Positions 18,684-27,426 of a DNA stretch of 64,000 nucleotides are shown here, piece by piece (positions within the stretch are counted from its first letter, which is position 1; every line of letters begins with the position of its first letter). Position numbers and translations under genes: made by a program. The notes under the pieces were generated by a model. It was given only the letters and a program-made list of their open reading frames with translations, was not told the origin of the DNA and did not search any database. The stretch comes from Lacimicrobium alkaliphilum (lineage in GTDB: Bacteria > Pseudomonadota > Gammaproteobacteria > Enterobacterales > Alteromonadaceae), in NCBI RefSeq assembly GCF_001466725.1, contig NZ_CP013650.1:3038001-3102000 (forward strand), in the 5' to 3' direction.

Positions 18684-19981
18684 GCGATCTGGGTCAACTT
18701 ATTGCCGACAGCCTCAGTTACTGGGGTATTCAGGCATCGGCTCACTCTACGCTGTTTGCGATATTTGCGCTGATATCACTACTGGCTGTGTGCTGGATCA
18801 GCTTCAGGATCACCCGCTACCTGCTCAGCACCAAGCTGACACGACTGATACTGCACAGCAAAGCCACCTGGGACGACGAGCTACAATCCCACAATTTCTT
18901 CAGACGCGCAGCCCATCTGGTGCCCGGCGTGCTGATTTACCTGCTCGTGCCGTTGTTGTTTTCCCATAGCCCGATGTTGCTGGAGTTTCTGCAAAAGGTC
19001 GCGTTTATCTACATTCTGGTGACCTCGCTACTGATGCTCAGCGCTATTCTCAATACCGTGGAAGATGCCTATAACGCCTCCACAATGGCCAGAAGGATGC
19101 CGATCACCGGCTTTATTCAGGTGGCCAAGCTGATCCTGGCAATTATCGCCATCATTCTTATTGTCTCCAGTCTGATAGGCAAGTCACCGGTGCTGATCAT
19201 GTCTGGTTTAGGTGCCGTTACCGCCATACTGCTGCTGGTGTTTAAAGACGCAATCCTCGGTTTTGTGGCCGGTGTGCAAATCGCCGCCAACAGAATGGTG
19301 AATACCGGTGACTGGATCACCCTGCCCAAATACGGGGCCGATGGTGAAGTGATGGAGCTTGGCCTGACCACAGTCAAAATCCGCAACTGGGACAAGACCA
19401 TTTCCACTGTACCCACCTACGCTCTGATTGGCGACTCAGTGAAGAACTGGCGGGGCATGCAGGAATCCGGCGGGCGGCGAATTAAACGTGCTATCTATCT
19501 GGATATTCACACGGTACGTTTCTGCGATCAGGAGATGCTGGACAACTGGGAGAAAATCCGCTTTATCAAAGGGTATATCAACGATAAGAAGCAGGAACTG
19601 GCCAGGTACAACAAAGACAACGACATCACCGAGCAGGATCTGCTTAATGCCAGGCGGCTGACAAATATCGGTACCTTGCGGGCTTATATGTTGCGTTACC
19701 TGCAACATCATCCCAAACTGCATCAGGATATGACATTAATGGTCAGGCAACTGGCGCCCACCGAGATCGGTGTACCGCTGGAGGTCTATTGTTTTTGTAC
19801 CCATACCAGTTGGGTGGAATACGAAGCCGTGCAGTCGGATATTTTCGATCATTTTCTGGCTATGGTGCCCAATTTCGGACTCAGAGCCTACCAAAGGGTC
19901 AGCGATCAGCCTCAGGTTCAGGCTCAGATTAATACCGAAACCAGAACTGATGCGAAAGCTGAGACGGACAGCAAAACTTAA
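18671..19981 (+). CDS. MscS-family mechanosensitive channel (YbdG-like)
   Basis: Inner-membrane channel of 436 residues. About five hydrophobic helices span residues 22-190, then comes the pore-lining helix and beta domain region (GLGAVTAILLLVFKDAILGFVAGVQI, then MVNTGDWITLP and TVKIRNWDKTISTVPTY). These are typical of MscS, and the extra N-terminal helices and length fit the YbdG/MscM group that opens on hypo-osmotic shock. The C-terminal tail is Glu/Asp/Lys-rich. Its start overlaps the upstream acyltransferase by 13 bases, giving a three-gene envelope operon. Confidence 0.93.
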   Translation: MEQLSDLGQLIADSLSYWGIQASAHSTLFAIFALISLLAVCWISFRITRYLLSTKLTRLILHSKATWDDELQSHNFFRRAAHLVPGVLIYLLVPLLFSHSPMLLEFLQKVAFIYILVTSLLMLSAILNTVEDAYNASTMARRMPITGFIQVAKLILAIIAIILIVSSLIGKSPVLIMSGLGAVTAILLLVFKDAILGFVAGVQIAANRMVNTGDWITLPKYGADGEVMELGLTTVKIRNWDKTISTVPTYALIGDSVKNWRGMQESGGRRIKRAIYLDIHTVRFCDQEMLDNWEKIRFIKGYINDKKQELARYNKDNDITEQDLLNARRLTNIGTLRAYMLRYLQHHPKLHQDMTLMVRQLAPTEIGVPLEVYCFCTHTSWVEYEAVQSDIFDHFLAMVPNFGLRAYQRVSDQPQVQAQINTETRTDAKAETDSKT

Positions 19982-20094
19982 CAAGTTCTTGACACCCTCA
20001 CCTGCTACTGTATTTTAATTTTGCCTGCAATATCCATTGTGGGCGATTCTGTACTATGCCGCTACGGCATCATCAACCGTCAAGGTAGACTACT

Positions 20095-21660
20095 ATGCTC
20101 AGAAAATTGCTTTATTTCATCCTGCCCCTGGCCCTTTGCGCATGCGGGAATGTCGAACAACAAGCCGACAATGGCTCGGGCGCTGAAACAGCAAAAACCC
20201 GCAACATTAATATTGTTCCCTACCCTCAGTCTGTTGAAACCCGCGGCGGTGAGTTTCGCCTCGGCGCTGAAATAACTATTGCCACCGCACCTGAAGCACC
20301 CGACAGTGCCAGCGCACTTTTCGCTTTGCTGGAACAACTGGATATTCAATATAGCGAAAATGACAACGCTGTCATCACTCTTAAACTGGATCCGACATTG
20401 GATCTTGGAGAAGAAGGCTATCAACTCAGTATTGATCAGGGTATTACCCTGACAGCCCCAACCGATGCAGGACTTTTCTATGCTGTTCAGAGCCTTAAAC
20501 AGCTGTTACCTGCCACCGCTCAGCCCGGGTATGACCTGCCGAAATTACAGATTGAAGATAACCCCCAGTATCAATGGCGCGGCAGCATGCTGGATGTGGC
20601 ACGTAATTTTGTCAGTGTGGATTATCTGAAGCAGCATATTCAGCGCATGGCCAGCTTTAAGCTCAACAAACTGCATCTGCACCTGACAGATGATCAGGGC
20701 TGGCGGATTGAAATAAAAAGCTGGCCCAAACTCACTGAAATAGGCGCGGCTACCAGTGTCAGCGGCAATAATGGCGGCTTCTATACCCAGCAGCAAATGC
20801 GCGAATTGATCACCTTCGCCAGTCGCCATCAGGTTGAAATTATTCCTGAGATCGACCTGCCCGGTCACACCCAGGCCGCTATCGCCTCCTACAACGAGCT
20901 GGCCTGTGATGATGTTATCAACAGCCCGCCACAGAACCAGTGTGAAGATGTAGTCGGCGCGGCGAGGCTGGAGCCGTATCAGGGCACCTGTGTTGGCTTC
21001 AGCGCCTTGTGTGCCAGCGAAAAACCGGATTTAGTCTATACCTTTGTGGAAGATGTGCTCACAGAAGTGGCCGATATATTTCCTTCTGAATATCTGCATA
21101 TTGGTGGCGATGAAGTACTGAATGAAGAGGCCGACGCCTTCCCTGACTTTATTACCCGGGTTGATCAGATAGTGGCATCCCTGGATCGTAAACTGCTTGC
21201 CTGGGAAGAAGCCTCAGCCGGTGACATCCGCGGCAATTCACTGCTGCAATTCTGGAATGATGATTATGATATTGCCCCGGCACTGGAAAAGGGCATTCAT
21301 CTGGTGTTATCACCCTGCAGTTATACCTATCTGGATCACGGTAACTACGATGGCCAGCCAGACACCTATACCTGGTGTGCCAAACAGGGCATTACCCTTG
21401 AGCGGGTATACAGTCTGGTTCCGGAAAATTATCAGCAGGTCGTCGGCGTAGAAGGGCCAATGTGGTCAGAACTGGTCAGTGATAATGCTACCGCCGATAA
21501 CCGCAACTGGCCACGGCTGGCCGCCATTGCCGAAGTGTCATGGACCAGGCAGTCGCAGCGTGACTATCAGGCCTTTACTCAACGCCTGTCGGCCCTGCGT
21601 GAACACCTGGATAAGATGGGCATTCAGTATTATCAGGCCCCGGATCTGGGTTGGGATTAG
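20095..21660 (+). CDS. Beta-N-acetylhexosaminidase lipoprotein (GH20)
   Basis: Predicted lipoprotein (signal LLYFILPLALCAC, lipidated Cys at about 17) that should remove terminal N-acetylglucosamine or galactosamine from oligosaccharides such as chitin fragments. 521 residues: a GH20b-type N-terminal domain (about 35-155), then the TIM barrel. The catalytic Asp339-Glu340 pair lies in HIGGDEVLNEE, and LHLHLTDDQGWRIEI and EIIPEIDLPGHTQAAI are diagnostic. Four cysteines in the 265-305 insert could form disulfides. It is monocistronic, with a repeat-filled 3' gap. Confidence 0.95.
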   Translation: MLRKLLYFILPLALCACGNVEQQADNGSGAETAKTRNINIVPYPQSVETRGGEFRLGAEITIATAPEAPDSASALFALLEQLDIQYSENDNAVITLKLDPTLDLGEEGYQLSIDQGITLTAPTDAGLFYAVQSLKQLLPATAQPGYDLPKLQIEDNPQYQWRGSMLDVARNFVSVDYLKQHIQRMASFKLNKLHLHLTDDQGWRIEIKSWPKLTEIGAATSVSGNNGGFYTQQQMRELITFASRHQVEIIPEIDLPGHTQAAIASYNELACDDVINSPPQNQCEDVVGAARLEPYQGTCVGFSALCASEKPDLVYTFVEDVLTEVADIFPSEYLHIGGDEVLNEEADAFPDFITRVDQIVASLDRKLLAWEEASAGDIRGNSLLQFWNDDYDIAPALEKGIHLVLSPCSYTYLDHGNYDGQPDTYTWCAKQGITLERVYSLVPENYQQVVGVEGPMWSELVSDNATADNRNWPRLAAIAEVSWTRQSQRDYQAFTQRLSALREHLDKMGIQYYQAPDLGWD

Positions 21661-22253
21661 CCTATTGGTGAGGAGTGAGGCGGCAGGAGTGAGGTAGAGC
21701 AATCCCGCAATACGCTTCGCTCCTTGCAGGCTACACATAAATGACAGGAGAGATACTGCCAACAACATGCGGGAGCGACAAGCCTGTCATGCCCGAATGC
21801 TGTTATCGGGCGTCCAGTGTCCTTTGCAAAAGGCGAAGTTAACCACAAAGTCACAGAGAACACAGAGGTATAACGGTTTAAACCCCTCCACTTCTCTGCG
21901 GTCTCCGCGGCTCTGCGGTAAAAGCAGAGTAGCCTGGATGCAGCGAAGCGAAATCCGGGATGTCCCGCAATACGCTTCGCTCCTTGCTGGCTACACCACC
22001 GACCCAGTCCTACTCTGGCAGAGACACTGCGCGGCAGAATCTAAGGATCGAATTTATTCGGTCTAGGGTCTGATTTATTCGGCCCAATGAGGCAAGCTTT
22101 ACGCCATTCGCCCAATAAATTGTGCCCTGCAGGTTGCCTGGTTTTGTTGGTTTTTGTTGGACTGAAGTCCAACCTACAATCCAACCAGTTGTGACTCAAC
22201 CTTGTAGATCGGAATTTATTCCGACAATGTATTTTAGTCATGCCCGAATGTCG
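21661..22253 (+). repeat. Repeat-filled intergenic region
   Basis: No gene is seen. It holds several copies of the CCCGCAATACGCTTCGCTCC family (about 21706, 21963), the ATGCCCGAATGCTGTTATCG hairpin (about 21790 and 22239) and one degenerate GTCGGA hairpin (22208-22225). The last hairpin copy runs into the 3' end of the next gene. The same block order (hairpin, CCACAGAG, CTCTGCGG) occurs at about 6670-6790. Confidence 0.75.
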
Positions 22254-22631
22254 TTATCGGGCATCCAGCGCCCGGCAGCTTGCCTGTTGCAGAGTAAAGA
22301 CCTTACCTGAGGCGCCGTGAATAAGCTGGCACTGGCCACCCTTTATCTGCAACCGGAACACTTCAGGCTTGTTATTATGCCTTCCCATAATCGGATTGCC
22401 CTGGGCATCGCTGCCCATATTCTGTTCAATATACAAGATGTTTCGTTTGGTCAGGGCGTCATCGGCAAGTTTCACCGGTAATCCGCCAATTGCCTGCTGA
22501 ATCATCTGCTGCAGTTCGGTTTTCACCTCTTCACCGGGGTTAATAATCACCGCCGGCACCGCCTCTTCGGCCTGAGTTAACTGGCAACCACTGGCGAGCA
22601 AGGTGGTGATCAATACAAGCAAAAGCCTCAT
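22254..22631 (-). CDS. Small lipoprotein of unknown function
   Basis: 125 residues. The signal peptide ends in a lipobox (LLASGC), so lipidation on about Cys16 is expected. Two further cysteines (GGQCQL, QASCRA) could pair. No known family recognised. Its ATG overlaps the stop of the upstream S41 reading frame as ATGA, indicating translational coupling. The last codons and the TAA stop (CTGGATGCCCGATAA) lie inside a dispersed ATGCCCGA...TCGGGC hairpin, so the C-terminus appears to have been shaped by the repeat. Confidence 0.6.
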   Translation of the reverse strand: MRLLLVLITTLLASGCQLTQAEEAVPAVIINPGEEVKTELQQMIQQAIGGLPVKLADDALTKRNILYIEQNMGSDAQGNPIMGRHNNKPEVFRLQIKGGQCQLIHGASGKVFTLQQASCRALDAR

Positions 22632-24247
22632 TGCTGCTCTCCCGGGTGGCGACCAAACTGCCGATAGAGTTTGTTTTCCAGTATCGTGGCCCGATAACGG
22701 GGGTCGGGCCGTTTTATCTGCAAACCTTTACCCCCGGCCTCAGCTTTCTGAGTGAAACTCTCCACGCCACTGGTTTGGGGGCAAACGCCACTGCCCAAAT
22801 AATCCAGGGCCGCCATTAGCTGGCCTTCCTGCGGATTCCCCAAAGGCCGGCTGAGATCATCCTCGACCATACAACCCTGCACATCAGCAGGAAACTGCGG
22901 TGTCGGTGTGGGCACAAAGCCGTCAGAATATTCACCGAAGCCTTTGTCATTCACGCCGGTAAACTGAATAGTGAAATACGTGGTACCTCAGTTATCGGTA
23001 GGATAAAAACCATAAGGCTTACCACAGGTTTGATCGCCAATCAGGATCACCTCAATATCAATCCCGCGCAAACCGTTGATAAAGGCTTCACTGGCAGAGC
23101 AGGTGCCGTCGGTAGTGAGCACAAACACCCGGTTCAATGCCAGTGTGGGCAGGTTCTGAGAGGTTTCAACAAAACGCTCATAGTCGATACGCTTGTCTAC
23201 AAATTCCAGCGGAATAAGTACCTCACCGGTCACCGGATCACGATTTGGATGCTTGTCATTAAACTGCATCTGCTCAAAGGTGCGACCATTAGTATTGGCG
23301 TCACCGGCAACCATATAGCCAAGCTGAGAAGCCAGTACCAGCAATCCTCCACCGTTATAACGTAAGTCCACCACCAGATCCGTGGCATTTTCATCGACAA
23401 ACAGCTCAAAGGCCTCAATCAGCTGATCCTGAGCCAGAGCGATATGGCTGTTAAATTGCAAATAACCCACTCTGCCCTGTTCGGTTTCCAGCACCTTTGC
23501 GTTCTGAACAGGGGTGATTTGCACATCCGCCGATGTCATGGTGACTTCAATGCGCTCACCGGCATGGTCCTCGTACACAAACTGATGGTTTTCACCTGCT
23601 ACAGAGGGAAACAGGCCATTATTTATAATTTCAACGTTACTGCCGTTAACAACATCCACGCCATCCACTTCAAGCACTCGTGCGCCACGCTCAAGCCCGG
23701 CCATATCTGCCGGTGAACCGGGTTCGATAAAGGCAATCTGCAGCTTACGGGGCGGCGACACTGAACTGAACTTCCACTCAATACCATAACCGGACTCCAC
23801 GCCGGACTGAGTCTGTTGTTTATACTCAGCGGTATCCTGATAGAAATGGAAGTTGTCCTTGGCAGCACCAGAAGGGGTTCTGGCGGTGGTTCTTAACAGA
23901 TCAAAATATTCCAGCACCCCATAACCGGCAGGATTAATATCGTCGAGTTCGTCGTACCAGAGATACGTGTTGTTACTCCAGGAGCGTAACCAGAGCTTCT
24001 CATGGGTAGCGCTGCCGGTTTTATCCGGGTATGACTGGCCGGAAAAGGGATCGGTACCGGAACGGGGCACTGCACAGAAATCCTTTAACTCAGATTCAGG
24101 GGCATATACACCAGCCTGCCACTGCGGTGTCGACGAACCGGACGACGGCGCCCTGAAATTACCCTGACCACTGCCGCCGCCTCCACCGCAGGCACTCAGG
24201 CCGATAAGGGCTGCCAATAACGCCCCTGTATTTAACACTCTCAGCAT
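22628..24247 (-). pseudogene. S41-family peptidase lipoprotein interrupted by an in-frame TGA
   Basis: One frame of 540 codons is broken by a TGA at 22988-22990. The upstream part (419 residues) has a lipobox (LIGLSAC, then a Gly-rich linker), a PDZ-like domain (about 190-245, IEPGSPADMAGLERGARV) and the S41 protease core with the catalytic Ser at about 384 (TDGTCSASEAFINGL). The downstream part continues in the same frame with GTTYFTIQFTGVNDKGFG, which reads as the natural continuation and keeps the ATGA overlap with the next gene. The TGA falls after YPTDN, where I would expect a Cys able to pair with the Cys in DQTCGKPYG. A nonsense change or sequence error is likeliest. Confidence 0.7.
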
Positions 24248-24410
24248 AAAGACTCCTTAAATCCTTTTACTTTATCAGACAGCCTACCGGATCAACCGAT
24301 ATCAGAAACAGGCAGAATGTAGCAAAGATTCCCCAGGGAAACAGTAACGCAAAAAAATGAATTTTGTTGTCAGTCTTCTTTATCAAGGCATAAACAGCAA
24401 GCCGGAAAAC

Positions 24411-25409
24411 TCAGCCGTAATACTCTCGGTACCATCGTACGTATCGCTCAACACCCTGCTCCAGCGGTGTAACAGGCTTAAAACCCACTGCCTGATAGAG
24501 ATCCTCAATATCGGCGCAGGTGGTCCTGACATCGCCAGCCTGCATCGGCAGAAGTTCCTTGATCGCCTGCTTCCCGAGCGCCTTTTCAATCAGCCGGATA
24601 AAATCAAGCAATGACGCCGGCTGGTTATTACCAATGTTATAAATCCGGTAAGGTGCAGAACTGGCAGATACCGGCGAGCCTCGCCAGGCTGGATCCGGCT
24701 GTGGTACCTTTTCCAGAATCCGCACCACTCCCTCAACAATGTCGTCAATATAGGTAAAGTCGCGCTGCATATTGCCCTGATTAAACACTTTCAGCGGCTT
24801 TCCTTCGTCGATTGCACGGGTAAACAGGTACATTGCCATATCCGGCCTGCCCCAGGGACCATACACCGTAAAAAAGCGCAGTCCCGTCGTCGGTATTGCA
24901 TACAGATGGCTATACGAGTGAGCCATCAGTTCATTACTTTTCTTTGTCGCGGCATAGAGGGATACGGGATGGTCAACACAATCCTCAGTTGAGAAAGGCA
25001 GTTTGGTATTCAGACCATAGACAGAACTGGAAGAGGCAAAAACCAGATGTTCAACACGGTTTTGACGACAACCTTCAAGCACCGTCAGAGTGCCAATCAT
25101 ATTGCTATCGGCATAAGCCATAGGATTGTCCAGAGAATAGCGGACACCTGCCTGCGCACCCAGGTGAACAACCCGCTGGAAACGCTCTCTGGCAAAAAGC
25201 TCTGCCATAGCGACACGGTCTGCCAGGTCGAGCTGACAAAACGTAAAACCCGGCTTATCCTGCAACAATGCCAGCCGGTGCCGTTTTAACTTAACAGAAT
25301 AATAGTCACTCAGATTATCTATACCGGTTACCCTGCAGCCCATTTCCAGCAGTCGATGACAAACAAAACTGCCGATAAAGCCGGCGGCACCGGTAACCAG
25401 AATATGCAT
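24411..25409 (-). CDS. NAD-dependent sugar-nucleotide epimerase, UDP-glucuronate 4-epimerase type
   Basis: Extended short-chain dehydrogenase of 332 residues that probably converts UDP-glucuronate to UDP-galacturonate for surface polysaccharide. The Rossmann motif TGAAGFIGS is at the N-terminus; the catalytic triad is Ser in SSSSVYG plus the YxxxK of YAATK. LRFFTVYGPWGRPDMA and the RDFTYIDDIVEGV motif are typical of the UDP-glucuronate epimerase group. The ATG at 25409 is chosen because GGAG lies 8 bases upstream; an ATG 5 codons earlier has none. Last gene of the minus-strand glycan locus. Confidence 0.88.
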   Translation of the reverse strand: MHILVTGAAGFIGSFVCHRLLEMGCRVTGIDNLSDYYSVKLKRHRLALLQDKPGFTFCQLDLADRVAMAELFARERFQRVVHLGAQAGVRYSLDNPMAYADSNMIGTLTVLEGCRQNRVEHLVFASSSSVYGLNTKLPFSTEDCVDHPVSLYAATKKSNELMAHSYSHLYAIPTTGLRFFTVYGPWGRPDMAMYLFTRAIDEGKPLKVFNQGNMQRDFTYIDDIVEGVVRILEKVPQPDPAWRGSPVSASSAPYRIYNIGNNQPASLLDFIRLIEKALGKQAIKELLPMQAGDVRTTCADIEDLYQAVGFKPVTPLEQGVERYVRWYREYYG

Positions 25410-25498
25410 AGCAGGCTCCAACATGAGATACAGATCAGACTTTGACGAAAGTGAGCATCGTGGCAGTTCTCAGGAAAGTGGCGTCGGCAAAGTAAACC

Positions 25499-26368
25499 CT
25501 ACCAGTTTCTGGAATATGGGCCATCTTTTCGCCGCATCCCGTCCCACAACCCTTTAAGCATATAGCTTGTGCGCTCTAAACGCCCCGGTTGCAGAATTGA
25601 GTTAGCAAAAAAGCGTATTGGCAAGACAAGCAGATTACGGGTTTTCCAGTAACCTGGTACATAGCTTCTGCGACACAACAAGAGAATATTTCTGAACTGA
25701 TAGTAAAGACGGATTGGCGAACCAACTTTATAGGTTATACCGGCAAAAGTACTGCGGGAGTCACCGAGCCGATGCACCATTTTGACGTTACCTGCCAGTG
25801 CGATAGATAAATTCCGCTGTCTCGCCCGCCAACACCATTCATGATCTACGCCATCAATAAATAAGGCCTCTTCTTTCATCCCTGTTTCGTCAAGCTTTTC
25901 GAGATCAATCATCATACCCGAGGAAATAATTTGTGTTACACAAACCATATCATCATAGACTTCAAGCTCCCTCTGAACTCTTGGTTTAACCGGCTTGTCA
26001 GAAAATGAGCAGACAATTCGCGGCCCGATAGCTACCACGTCACGGTTGTCCTGCTTCGAAGCGACCAACAAACTGCGAAGTCTCGACACAAACTCGCCAT
26101 CAGGCTGGCTGTCCTGATCCAGTAATAATCCATACTGGCAGTCACTCAGTTGCAAATCTCTCAGGCCTACATTCTGTGCCGCGGCAATGCCGATATTGTC
26201 AGCAAAATGATGATAATTCAGGTTGTGTTTAGGCACATCCAATACAGTAGGCACAGGGGAATTGTCCACCACGCACAACACATCCACCTGCCTGATAACA
26301 GATTCAATCAATGCCTGCGCTTGAGACAATACAGGCTTGTAGAGTATAACTACGGCACCGGTTTTCAA
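25499..26368 (-). CDS. Family 2 glycosyltransferase, rhamnosyltransferase type
   Basis: Cytosolic or membrane-peripheral GT-A enzyme of 289 residues. It opens AVVILYKPVLSQAQALIESV, has VVDNSPVP and the metal-binding region LLLDQDSQP, and continues FIDGVDHEWCWRARQRNLSI. This matches the RfbF/WsaF-like rhamnosyltransferase group, which fits the rmlBD genes near the right edge. Its ATG overlaps the upstream glycosyltransferase stop (ATGA, 4 bases). Sugar specificity is inferred only from family resemblance. Confidence 0.85.
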   Translation of the reverse strand: MKTGAVVILYKPVLSQAQALIESVIRQVDVLCVVDNSPVPTVLDVPKHNLNYHHFADNIGIAAAQNVGLRDLQLSDCQYGLLLDQDSQPDGEFVSRLRSLLVASKQDNRDVVAIGPRIVCSFSDKPVKPRVQRELEVYDDMVCVTQIISSGMMIDLEKLDETGMKEEALFIDGVDHEWCWRARQRNLSIALAGNVKMVHRLGDSRSTFAGITYKVGSPIRLYYQFRNILLLCRRSYVPGYWKTRNLLVLPIRFFANSILQPGRLERTSYMLKGLWDGMRRKDGPYSRNW

Positions 26369-27207
26369 TGTTTTACAAACTTTTCCAGAAACAGACGATC
26401 AATTTTGTAGGCCAGTTTAAGTATTCTTGACGGCATCAGCCTTAAGGTCAACACAGCCAGGGCATAAATAATATTGCCAATCCGAATTTTTTGCAGATGG
26501 CGCATAGCATAAAGGCGCGCCTTGAATTCATTAATTGACTTGCTCAGGCCCCGGCGTTTATAAAAATCATTCACCCGGCGGAACTGCAGAAGTTTGTCAG
26601 CCAGATTGGTAAAAATGAATCCCGCACCCGCCAGCTCTATCCACAAAAAATAATCCTGAGTATTTCGCAAACTGGCCCGGTATCGGTGCCCCGCCTCAAA
26701 GACCCGGAAGCGCATCGCTACAGTCGGGTGATTCAGCGAACAGCGTTTAGGAAGAAACCGGACGATTTCACTATGGGTCAGCGGCAGTTTTCGTTTGCCA
26801 ACCCGCTTGCCATGTTCATTGATTTCAACCAGTGCCGTGCCCAAAATATCCACATCCGGGTGCTGACGAAAAAATGCAATTTGTTTTTCCAGCCTTTGCG
26901 GCCGAGAAATATCATCAGCATCCATGCGGAAAAAATAATCTGGCGCGTAAGGCACTGCCCAATCGATAATATGGTTCATACACTGGCTCAGGCCAACATT
27001 GTGTTTACTCTGCATAAGAATAAGTCGGGGTTCACTATCAGCCTGCTCGTGCAGATATGAGGCAATATCATCAGGAATCTCACCATCGATCACGACGCAG
27101 AAAACAAAGTTCCGGTATGATTGCCTGAGAATGCTTTGGGTTGCCTGCCTGACCCATTCCAGTCGATCCTCACGGTAAACCGCCATACCGACCACAGCAT
27201 CGAACAC
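26365..27207 (-). CDS. Family 2 glycosyltransferase
   Basis: GT-A-fold transferase. Core motifs are VVGMAVYREDRLEWVRQATQ, FRMDADDISRPQRLEKQIAF (the DxD motif) and LRNTQDYFLWIELAGAG. The closest resemblance is to lipopolysaccharide or capsule glycosyltransferases of the GalNAc/Glc type. I chose the GTG at 27207, with GAGGG 5 bases upstream, because the glycosyltransferase fold begins there; a GTG at 27294 would add 29 unusual residues. The stop overlaps the next gene by 4 bases. Confidence 0.82.
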   Translation of the reverse strand: MFDAVVGMAVYREDRLEWVRQATQSILRQSYRNFVFCVVIDGEIPDDIASYLHEQADSEPRLILMQSKHNVGLSQCMNHIIDWAVPYAPDYFFRMDADDISRPQRLEKQIAFFRQHPDVDILGTALVEINEHGKRVGKRKLPLTHSEIVRFLPKRCSLNHPTVAMRFRVFEAGHRYRASLRNTQDYFLWIELAGAGFIFTNLADKLLQFRRVNDFYKRRGLSKSINEFKARLYAMRHLQKIRIGNIIYALAVLTLRLMPSRILKLAYKIDRLFLEKFVKH

Positions 27208-27370
27208 GATGCCCTCGGGAACCTGGTTTATTTGCGTGAAGTGATTATCCAATCTGAGTATTGCCCTGTGAAATACGACTATTGTACCCGCCACTCAGCG
27301 ACAGGTTAAAGCAGCCAAAAAATAGCGGAAAATTAACAGAAAACTATGCAAAAATCTGCTTTTATTAGCT

Positions 27371-27387
27371 AAAAAGCCTCGAAAGGC
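27371..27387 (-). terminator. Short terminator hairpin after the large glycosyltransferase
   Basis: On the minus strand: GCCT, loop TTCG, AGGC, then TTTTT. The stem is only 4 bp but carries a stable TTCG loop and a T-run. It lies about 40 bases past the stop at 27427. Confidence 0.5.
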
Positions 27388-27426
27388 ATGAATTTGCATA
27401 AAAGATCAACGTTCCATGGCGGTTGG

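Noticed and set aside
22988..22990. Selenocysteine at the in-frame TGA
   Set aside because: No convincing SECIS stem-loop follows; nonsense change or error is simpler. Kept as a checkable option only.
24890..25290. Plus-strand frames opposite the epimerase gene
   Set aside because: They are antisense shadows of a well-conserved gene with no start signals.
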